From contig DASQFU010000168.1 in the NCBI GenBank assembly GCA_035632955.1, forward strand, positions 1 to 6,674: a DNA stretch of 6,674 bases, written 5' to 3'. Below, one piece after another: positions 1 to 5,095 of this stretch. The notes under the pieces were generated by a model. That model ran no database searches. It had not been told where the DNA came from and worked only from the letters and a program-made list of their open reading frames with translations. The position numbers and the translations under genes were made by a program. Position 1 is the first letter of the stretch. Each line of letters starts with the position of its first letter. The DNA comes from DASQFU01 sp035632955 (lineage in GTDB: Bacteria; Eisenbacteria; RBG-16-71-46).

Positions 1-141
1 GACGAGTTGTGGTCGAGCTTCCACGAGCGGATCGGCGAGGCGCACTGGCGCGCCATCATCGAGCAGATGGCGGAGCGCACGCTGACGCCGAACGAGGCGT
101 CCGCTCGTCTCATTACCCTAGCCAACACCGCCGCTCGCTGA
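1..141 (+). CDS. C-terminal end of a probable MeaB/ArgK-type mutase-associated GTPase (partial)
   Basis: An open frame enters from the left edge in frame 1 and ends at TGA 139-141, giving 46 residues without a start. The visible segment begins DELWSSFHERI and ends with LTPNEASARLI plus a short tail. The pattern LW-x2-F/L-x2-R, then a helix, then LTPxxAxxLL/I resembles the C-terminal dimerisation arm of MeaB/ArgK/MMAA GTPases, where 'G-x-LTP-x-A-A-x-x-LL' is usual. The G-domain motifs that would settle the matter lie outside the window. MeaB proteins gate cofactor loading of B12-dependent acyl-CoA mutases and are often encoded beside them, so the mutase gene 187 nt downstream supports the call. 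The evidence is a short tail match from memory plus context, so another protein family remains possible. That the frame is coding is more certain than its identity. Confidence 0.5.
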   Translation, partial: DELWSSFHERIGEAHWRAIIEQMAERTLTPNEASARLITLANTAAR

Positions 142-190
142 CACCTGGCCGCGCGAGCAGCAAACGGCAGATTCCAGACCCGCGCCGCGC

Positions 191-219
191 TTGACCGACT
201 CGAACCGTCCCCGTAACCT
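191..219 (+). promoter_or_regulatory. Candidate sigma70-type promoter for the mutase operon
   Basis: TTGACC (191-196) is followed after exactly 17 nt by TAACCT (214-219). The -35 box matches TTGACA at five of six positions. The -10 box keeps only the key T, A and final T. It lies 50 nt after the upstream stop and predicts a start near 226, leaving a leader of about 100 nt that contains the stem-loop at 237-291. This is a consensus match by eye; the upstream gene might also read through. Confidence 0.4.
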
Positions 220-236
220 CGCTAGTCGATTCGCTC

Positions 237-291
237 GGCTGGTCGCCCAGACCCGATCTCTCGTTCTTCGAAGCGGTCCGGGCGACCGGTC
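237..291 (+). other. Long stem-loop in the leader of the mutase large-subunit gene
   Basis: GGCTGGTCGCCCAGACC (237-253) pairs with GGTCCGGGCGACCGGTC (275-291). Sixteen of 17 positions pair, two of them G-U, with one A-C mismatch at 249/279; the core GGTCGCCC/GGGCGACC is perfect. The 21-nt loop contains the small palindrome CTTCGAAG (266-273). No T-tract follows, so it is not a standard intrinsic terminator. It sits just after the predicted transcription start and 27 nt before the Shine-Dalgarno site. It could be a 5'-UTR control or stability element, or the 3' end of the upstream transcript. I see no cobalamin-riboswitch B12 box. Confidence 0.5.
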
Positions 292-318
292 CTAGGCGTC
301 GACGGCGGCCTCACTTCC

Positions 319-323
319 AGGAG
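319..323 (+). promoter_or_regulatory. Shine-Dalgarno site fixing the mutase large-subunit start
   Basis: AGGAG lies 5 nt before ATG 329. It decides the start in favour of a protein with a 60-residue basic N-terminal extension. The in-frame GTG at 482, which would remove most of the extension, has no comparable site upstream. Confidence 0.75.
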
Positions 324-328
324 ATCCC

Positions 329-2164
329 ATGGCGACGCGTGCTTCGAGAAGGCCGACGCGGCAGCGTTCCCGGGCGAGAACTCCGGTTCCTCGGGCAGGA
401 CGCGGACCCACGCCTTCTCGCCAAGAGCGTCAACTCCCAGGCTCGGGCCGTGCCCCCGCCGCGAGCGGCAACGGGGCTCGGGTGAACGGGTCGCCGGCCT
501 CCGCGAAAACCTGGGAATCCCAACGGCGCGCTTGGCAGGAACGCTACGCGCGCGGGAAAGAGCGTCCCGACCTCTATCCCTTCACCATCTCCGGCGTCCC
601 GATCAAGCCGCTCTACACGCCCGAGGACCTCGAGGGAAGGGACCTCGCGCGCGACGTTGGTTTCCCCGGCGAGTATCCGTTCACGCGGGGCATCCGCGAC
701 AACATGTATCGCGGTCGCATGTACACGATGCGGCAGTTCTCGGGGTTCGGCACGCCGAAGGAATCCAATCAGCGCTATCACTACCTGTACGAGCACGGGC
801 AGACCGGGCTCTCGATCGCGTTCGACAACCCGACCATCATGGGCTTCGACTCCGACCACTCGAAGGCGCACGGCGAGGTCGGCAAGTGCGGCGTCGCGGT
901 GGACAGCCTGCGCGACATGGAGATCCTGCTCGACGGCATCGACCCGGGCGTGATCTCCACGTCGATGACGATCAACGGACCGGCGTCGATCATGTACGCG
1001 TTTTATCTCGCGAACGCCGAGAAGCGCGGAGTGCCGTTCAACAAGCTGCGCGGCACGCTGCAAAACGACATCCTGAAGGAATACATCGCCCAGAAGTGCT
1101 GGTGCTTCCCGCCGCGGCCGAGCTTGCGGATCATCGTCGATCTGATCGAGTTCTCGACCAAGCACGTGCCGCAGTGGAACACGATTTCGGTCTCGGGCTA
1201 CCACATCCGCGAAGCGGGATCGACCGCGGCGCAGGAGCTGGCGTTCACGCTCGCCGACGGTTTCACCTATGTCGAGGAGTGCGTCAAACGCGGGCTCGAC
1301 GTCGACGATTTCGCGCCGCGGCTTTCGTACTTCTGGAACAGTCACCTCGACTTCTTCGAGGAGATCGCGAAGCTGCGCGCCGCACGGCGCATCTACGCCC
1401 GATACATGCGCGAGCGCTATGGCGCGAAGCGGCAGAAGTCGTGGCTGATGCGGTTCCACACCCAGACGGCCGGCTGCTCGCTGTGGGACAAACAGCCCGA
1501 GAACAACATCATCCGCACCGCCTACGAGGCGTTGGCGGCGGTGCTGGGCGGGACGCAGTCGCTGCACACCAACTCGATGGACGAGACGATCGCGTTGCCG
1601 AGCGACAAGGCGGTGAAGATCGCGCTCCGCACGCAGCAAATCATCGCCCACGAGATCGGCGTCACCGAGACGATCGATCCGCTCGCCGGCTCCTACTACC
1701 TCGAGACCCTCACCAACACGCTCGAAGCGCAGGCGGAGGACTATTTCCGCCAGATCGAGGGCATGGGTGGCGTCGTCGCCGGGATCGAGCGCGGATTCTT
1801 CCAGCGCGAGATCGGGCGCGCCGCCTACCAGTACCAGCAGGAGATGGAGAAACGGCAGCGCGTGATCGTCGGCGTCAACGAGTACGTGGAGCCCGACGAG
1901 AAGCTCGAGATTCCGATCCTCTACGTCGGCGAGGAAGCCGAGGCCGAGCAGAAGCGATCCATCGCCGAGGTCCGCCGCACCCGCGACGGCAAGGCGTGCA
2001 CGACCGCTCTCAAGGCGCTCACCGCCGCGGCCCGTAAGGCGCCCGGCGAGGACAACCTGATGTCCCGCATCCTCGACTGCGCGCGTGCCTACGCCACCGA
2101 GGGCGAGATCCGCAACGCGATGCGCGAGGAGTTTGGCGACTACGTGGAGAGCGCCGACTTCTAA
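329..2164 (+). CDS. Coenzyme-B12 acyl-CoA mutase large subunit (methylmalonyl-CoA mutase family, isobutyryl-CoA mutase-like active site)
   Basis: This is the catalytic TIM-barrel subunit that binds the acyl-CoA and, with the separate B12 subunit (3573-4322), performs a radical carbon-skeleton rearrangement. At 611 residues it is longer than free-standing large subunits (about 550-570) because of an Arg/Pro/Ser-rich extension over residues 1-60. The family fold starts near residue 62 (WESQRRAWQERY). Hallmarks are GEYPFTRG (114-121), MRQFSGFGT (134-142), GLSIAFD (160-166), GTLQNDILKEYIAQ (242-255), SGYHIREAG (289-297), RFHTQTAG (375-382) and GGTQSLHTN (407-415). Tyr291-His292, Gln245 and Gln379 match active-site Tyr243-His244, Gln197 and Gln330 of the Propionibacterium enzyme. 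Tyr89 and Arg207 of that enzyme, which read the methylmalonyl carboxylate, are Phe137 (TTC 737-739) and Gln255 (CAG 1091-1093). That pair is the signature of isobutyryl-CoA mutases (IcmA/IcmF), so butyryl-CoA/isobutyryl-CoA isomerisation is more likely than succinyl-CoA/methylmalonyl-CoA. There is no B12 domain in the chain. Family assignment is very secure; the exact substrate is inferred. Confidence 0.96.
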   Translation: MATRASRRPTRQRSRARTPVPRAGRGPTPSRQERQLPGSGRAPAASGNGARVNGSPASAKTWESQRRAWQERYARGKERPDLYPFTISGVPIKPLYTPEDLEGRDLARDVGFPGEYPFTRGIRDNMYRGRMYTMRQFSGFGTPKESNQRYHYLYEHGQTGLSIAFDNPTIMGFDSDHSKAHGEVGKCGVAVDSLRDMEILLDGIDPGVISTSMTINGPASIMYAFYLANAEKRGVPFNKLRGTLQNDILKEYIAQKCWCFPPRPSLRIIVDLIEFSTKHVPQWNTISVSGYHIREAGSTAAQELAFTLADGFTYVEECVKRGLDVDDFAPRLSYFWNSHLDFFEEIAKLRAARRIYARYMRERYGAKRQKSWLMRFHTQTAGCSLWDKQPENNIIRTAYEALAAVLGGTQSLHTNSMDETIALPSDKAVKIALRTQQIIAHEIGVTETIDPLAGSYYLETLTNTLEAQAEDYFRQIEGMGGVVAGIERGFFQREIGRAAYQYQQEMEKRQRVIVGVNEYVEPDEKLEIPILYVGEEAEAEQKRSIAEVRRTRDGKACTTALKALTAAARKAPGEDNLMSRILDCARAYATEGEIRNAMREEFGDYVESADF

Positions 2165-2178
2165 CCCCGGCGGATCTC

Positions 2179-2883
2179 ATGGACGACCGTCTGGTCACCG
2201 GCCTGATCGCCGTTCTGGCGGTCGCGGCCGGGGCGCTCCTGCTGCGGCGCTTCGCGTCGCGTGGCGAGACCGTCTCCTACCCGAGCGAAGGCGTCGATCC
2301 CGCCACCGAAACGCCGGAAGCGTTCGGTTCCGAGTCCGAGGATTTCGAGGACTCCACCGAAGCGGTCGCGATCACGTCCGATGGGTGGGCGTTCGTGCCC
2401 GATGGGCGCGAGGTTCAGCTCGTGCCGCCCGGGGAGCCCGAGGATCTGATCCCGAGCCGCGCCACCGTCAACACCGGTTATGGACCACAGACCGACCCGG
2501 ACATTCAGGTGCTCGGCGGTCGCGGGGCGCCCGTCAATCCCCACACGGGGCGGAGCCTTCCCGGCTGGAAGCCCGGCGAGCACCTGCGGGCGGGCGATCT
2601 GGTCGCTGCCCGCGTTCGCCGCGGCGCTCCGGGAGTCGACCCCTGGCGTCTCGAGGCGCTCGGGCGCGACCACGAGTACCGCCACTGGCCGTTCGAGACC
2701 GAGGAGGCGGCCCAGGCGGCGCTGGCCGTGATCGAGCCGCGAATCGTCCGGCCGCCGCACGATCCCGACGGCGAGCCGCAGGCGATCGGCGAAGCCGACT
2801 TTGCGCACGCGCGCGAGGACTACGAGGCGACCGAGGCCGAGCTGGCGATGGCACCCGACGAGGAAGAACCCGGAACGCCGTGA
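2179..2883 (+). CDS. Acidic single-pass membrane protein of unknown function
   Basis: A 234-residue protein that I do not recognise as a known family. Residues 5-22 (LVTGLIAVLAVAAGALLL) form one hydrophobic segment followed by Arg23-Arg24. With Asp2-Asp3 in front, the positive-inside rule puts the C-terminal part in the cytoplasm. The rest is soluble and strongly acidic: about 45 Asp/Glu against 19 Lys/Arg over the whole chain, with residues 29-92 especially acidic and probably disordered. A possibly folded part follows (about 100-190), with conspicuous GYGPQTDPDIQ, WKPGEHLRAGDLVAARV and HEYRHWPFETEEAAQAAL, and the last 20 residues are acidic again. The gene begins 14 nt after the mutase stop with only a weak GGCGGA-like ribosome site and ends in a GTGA overlap with the methyltransferase gene, so it belongs to the operon. 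Third codon positions are mostly G/C as in its neighbours. That it is coding is well supported; function is unknown. Confidence 0.8.
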   Translation: MDDRLVTGLIAVLAVAAGALLLRRFASRGETVSYPSEGVDPATETPEAFGSESEDFEDSTEAVAITSDGWAFVPDGREVQLVPPGEPEDLIPSRATVNTGYGPQTDPDIQVLGGRGAPVNPHTGRSLPGWKPGEHLRAGDLVAARVRRGAPGVDPWRLEALGRDHEYRHWPFETEEAAQAALAVIEPRIVRPPHDPDGEPQAIGEADFAHAREDYEATEAELAMAPDEEEPGTP

Positions 2884-3563
2884 GCCTCGAGTTCGAAGCC
2901 GGCTTCTTCCGGCGCCTGCTCGAGCAGGCTGGTGTGCGTCCGCGAAACGTGCTGGTCGTCGGCTGTGGAGCGGGCGTCGAGGTGGCGCACATCGCGCAGG
3001 TGACGGGCGCATCGGTGATCGGCGTCGATCTCGACGTCGATCCGCGTCAGCAAGGTTCCAACGCGCGGCTGGCGCGCGCCGATGCGCGCCGGTTGCCGTT
3101 CCGAGACGGGGTGTTCGACGCCGTCTACTGCTATCACGTGCTCGAGCACGTTCCGACTCCCGAAACCGCGATCGCCGAGGCGCGACGCGTGCTCGCGCCG
3201 GGCGGAATCGGCTACTTTGGGACGCCCAACAAGTCGCGACTCGTCGGCTACGCGGGCGGGCGCGCGACCTTCGGGCAGAAGATCGCTTGGAATCTGGCGG
3301 ACTACGGAAAACGGCTGACGGGACGCTGGTCGAACGAGCGCGGCGCGCACGCCGGCTTCACGGATTCCGAGCTGCAGCGGCTGCTCGCTCGGTCGTTCCG
3401 GCGGGTGGAGAGCGTCAGTCTGCCGTACTATCTCGGCAAGTATCCGAAGCTCGAAGGTCTCTGGAAGATGTCGTTCAAGCTCGGCCTCGCGCGCTTCCTC
3501 GCGCCGTCGGTGTATTTTCGCACCGCGAGCGAGAGCGGCGAGGTCCGTCGGTCCGATCGTTAG
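2880..3563 (+). CDS. Class I SAM-dependent methyltransferase (Methyltransf_11-like)
   Basis: A 227-residue protein starting at GTG 2880, which overlaps the TGA of the preceding gene (2881-2883) and suggests translational coupling. The frame is open further upstream, but that part lies inside the membrane-protein gene and is Arg/Ala-rich noise; family homology starts right after the GTG. SAM-binding motif I is VLVVGCGAG (24-32), the acidic residue after strand 2 is Asp50 in VIGVD (46-50), an Asp68 loop is followed by LPFRDGVFDAVYC (72-84), and LEHVP (88-92) and RRVLAPGG (102-109) complete the UbiE/Methyltransf_11 pattern. Next comes FGTPNKSRL (113-121), then a C-terminal helical part with several aromatic residues that may bind the substrate. 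No membrane segment is seen. The substrate cannot be read from the sequence. Its place between the two mutase subunit genes is unusual; whether it modifies a protein, lipid or small molecule is open. Confidence 0.9.
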   Translation: MSLEFEAGFFRRLLEQAGVRPRNVLVVGCGAGVEVAHIAQVTGASVIGVDLDVDPRQQGSNARLARADARRLPFRDGVFDAVYCYHVLEHVPTPETAIAEARRVLAPGGIGYFGTPNKSRLVGYAGGRATFGQKIAWNLADYGKRLTGRWSNERGAHAGFTDSELQRLLARSFRRVESVSLPYYLGKYPKLEGLWKMSFKLGLARFLAPSVYFRTASESGEVRRSDR

Positions 3564-3572
3564 GGAGAAGGC

Positions 3573-4322
3573 ATGGGACGCAAGATCCGCGTGTTGGTGG
3601 GCAAGCCCGGGCTCGACGGGCACGATCGGGGAGCCAAGGTCGTGGCGGCGGCGTTGCGTGACGCGGGCATGGAGGTCATCTACACCGGCCTGCACCAGAC
3701 GCCCGAGCAGATCGTCGAGGCCGGCGTGCAGGAGGACGTGGACGTGCTCGCGCTCTCGATCCTTTCGGGAGCGCACATGACCTTGTTTCCGGCGGTGCTG
3801 AAGCTGATGCGCGAGCGTGGTATCGGCGACCGGCTGCTGACCGGCGGCGGCATCATCCCGGCCGAAGACATGGAGACGTTGGCGCAGATGGGTGTCGGCC
3901 GCCTGTTCGGCCCCGGCGCCTCGACCCAGGACATCGGCGAATACATCCGCGGCTGGTTCAACGAGACCAACGAAGGGGAAGCGGCAGCGCCACCGGCTTC
4001 CGTTCGCAGCGAGCCGCCGCGATCGACCGGACGATCGAAGCCGTCGCGTACGCCTCGAGCAGCCCGCCCGGCATCCGCGCCGGCGCGAAAGACGACGTCG
4101 TCGAAGCAGAAAGCGAAGGCGTCCGCGCGCAGCGCTCCCCGGCCGTCCCGGCGCAAGACGGCGCGGCGCGCTGCATCGAGTGGCTCGGCTCGCGCCCGCG
4201 CGTCCGCACGCAAAACGACGGGGGCGCGTCCGGCACGCAACGCGACCCGGGCGCGTCCGGCACGCAGCGCTGGGACGCGCCGCACCGCGGCACGCGGGCG
4301 CCGCGCGCGCGCGAAGCGCTGA
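3573..4322 (+). CDS. Acyl-CoA mutase small subunit: B12-binding domain with long basic C-terminal tail
   Basis: Residues 1-130 are a complete cobalamin-binding Rossmann-like domain of the methylmalonyl-/isobutyryl-CoA mutase small-subunit type. KPGLDGHDRG (11-20) is the DxHxxG motif, with His17 the expected lower axial cobalt ligand. SIL (62-64) is the SxL motif, and GGG (91-93) is the glycine motif near the nucleotide tail. The domain should pair with the large subunit at 329-2164. A strong ribosome site, GGGAG at 3563-3567, lies 5 nt before the ATG. Such subunits usually have about 130-140 residues; this one has 249. Residues 144-249 are low-complexity Ala/Arg/Ser/Lys/Pro/Thr with about 36 Lys/Arg, one acidic residue (Glu147) and no aromatic ones, like histone-H1-type or AlgP-type tails. 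There is no stop or frame break between domain and tail. The tail's role is unknown; polyanion or partner-protein binding is possible. The domain call is certain, the tail as translated sequence likely. Confidence 0.96.
   Translation: MGRKIRVLVGKPGLDGHDRGAKVVAAALRDAGMEVIYTGLHQTPEQIVEAGVQEDVDVLALSILSGAHMTLFPAVLKLMRERGIGDRLLTGGGIIPAEDMETLAQMGVGRLFGPGASTQDIGEYIRGWFNETNEGEAAAPPASVRSEPPRSTGRSKPSRTPRAARPASAPARKTTSSKQKAKASARSAPRPSRRKTARRAASSGSARARASARKTTGARPARNATRARPARSAGTRRTAARGRRARAKR
4198..4266 (+). repeat. Short tandem repeat (26-27 nt period) in the basic-tail coding region
   Basis: GGGCGCGTCCGGCACGCA occurs at 4222-4239 and again, identical, at 4249-4266, a 27-nt (nine-codon) period encoding ARPAR. 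A third copy, GCGCGTCCGCACGCAA at 4198-4213, lacks one G and so is read partly in a different frame (ASAR). This looks like slippage-type growth of the tail. Confidence 0.7.
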
Positions 4323-4360
4323 AGACGGAACGCGACGCGGCGCGCGAGGAGCAATCGACC

Positions 4361-4957
4361 GTGCGCACGCTGGTTGCGTTGAACGGCAGTCCGGTGCGCG
4401 GCAGCAGCGTGGATCGCATGCTGGACGCCGTGTGCGCCGGCGCCGAGACGGCCGGCGGCCGCGCCGTGCACATCCGTTGCAACGAGCTCGACGTCAAATC
4501 GTGCCAGGCGTGCGGCCCCGAGCCGACGTCCGGCTACTGCATCTTTCACGACGACATGGACCTGGTGTACCAAGCCCTGCGCGACGCGCACGCCGTAGTC
4601 GTCGGCTCGCCGATCTTCTTCGATGGCGTCAGCGCTCAGCTCAAGCTGGTGATGGACCGCTGCAACTGTCTGACGATGCTCGTGAGGTTGCCGGAGGGCG
4701 GCGAAGACTTCCGCCCCCAGTGGCCGCGCACGCGGCGTGGGGCGTTCGTGACCGCGTGCAGCAGCAAACACCCGCACGAGCTCGCCGAGCGCAGCGTTCG
4801 CGGCTACCTCAAGTGGATCGGCGCGAAGTGGGAGGAGACGATCGCCTATCGCCACGACGACAACGAGCCGGGCAGCGTCGTCCGCCATCCGGAGTTGCTG
4901 GAACAGGCGCGGGCGCTTGGCCGCCGGTTGATCGAAAGCCCGCCGCTGCCGGGCTAG
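4361..4957 (+). CDS. NAD(P)H-dependent FMN reductase / iron-sulfur-flavoprotein-like oxidoreductase
   Basis: A 198-residue flavodoxin-fold protein starting at GTG 4361, with GAGGAG (4346-4351) 9 nt upstream and 38 nt after the small-subunit stop. LNGSPVRGSSVDRML (7-21) is the FMN phosphate loop of the FMN_red family. VVVGSPIFFDGVSAQLKLVMDR (79-100) matches the family segment 'GSPxYFxxVSAQLKxxxDR' around the flavin ring. Between them, Cys48-x2-Cys51-x8-Cys60 followed by DDM resembles the Cys motif of iron-sulfur flavoproteins, but the usual CxxCxxC third cysteine is missing (Gly-Pro-Glu-Pro follows Cys51), so a normal 4Fe-4S site is doubtful. Other cysteines are C25, C40, C101, C103 and C133. 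It is probably soluble and dimeric. It likely shares a transcript with the mutase genes; a role in reducing cobalamin for mutase repair is conceivable but unproven. Family is secure, physiological substrate unknown. Confidence 0.9.
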   Translation: MRTLVALNGSPVRGSSVDRMLDAVCAGAETAGGRAVHIRCNELDVKSCQACGPEPTSGYCIFHDDMDLVYQALRDAHAVVVGSPIFFDGVSAQLKLVMDRCNCLTMLVRLPEGGEDFRPQWPRTRRGAFVTACSSKHPHELAERSVRGYLKWIGAKWEETIAYRHDDNEPGSVVRHPELLEQARALGRRLIESPPLPG

Positions 4958-4994
4958 TCGACGCCGTCGCCAAACGCTCGGCGCTTCGAAGCTG

Positions 4995-5023
4995 CTGACA
5001 ACGCGGGCGTCCGGGCCTAGACT
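4995..5023 (+). promoter_or_regulatory. Candidate sigma70-type promoter for the secreted protein gene
   Basis: CTGACA (4995-5000) and TAGACT (5018-5023) are separated by exactly 17 nt. They match TTGACA at five of six and TATAAT at four of six positions. A start near 5030 would give a leader of about 65 nt ending in the perfect AGGAGG (5085-5090), 5 nt before ATG 5096. The 10-bp palindrome GCTTCGAAGC (4983-4992) directly abuts the -35 box and might be an operator. No intrinsic terminator is visible between 4957 and the promoter. Confidence 0.5.
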
Positions 5024-5095
5024 GGTGGACGCGTCGACATTCCAAGTGCTCCTTCCGAGCTGCCCCTCGCGGACGCCGGCGGGCAGGAGGCGGCC

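Noticed and set aside
142..328. Cobalamin riboswitch upstream of the mutase
   Set aside because: A B12-regulated leader was expected, but no B12-box-like sequence or multi-stem core is visible in these 187 nt; only one long stem-loop is present.
311..1651. A 446-codon open frame on the - strand, and a 501-codon + frame at 532-2037
   Set aside because: Both overlap the mutase large subunit, whose motifs are continuous. Their translations are low-complexity Arg/Ala/Asp text typical of shadow frames.
2085..2879. Upstream extension of the methyltransferase frame
   Set aside because: The frame stays open to 2085, but the added part is Arg/Gly/Pro-rich noise inside the end of the mutase and the membrane-protein gene. 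GTG 2880 gives the normal family start and the GTGA overlap.
4983..4992. Shared CTTCGAAG palindrome (also at 266-273) as a common operator
   Set aside because: Two copies of an 8-bp palindrome can arise by chance in this composition, and they sit at different places relative to their promoters (inside a stem-loop after one, before the -35 of the other).
3892..4998. A 368-codon + frame across the basic tail and the flavoprotein
   Set aside because: It is in a different frame from the B12 domain and the flavoprotein and has no motif. The other frame continues the B12 domain without a break, and the flavoprotein has a complete FMN loop and its own ribosome site.
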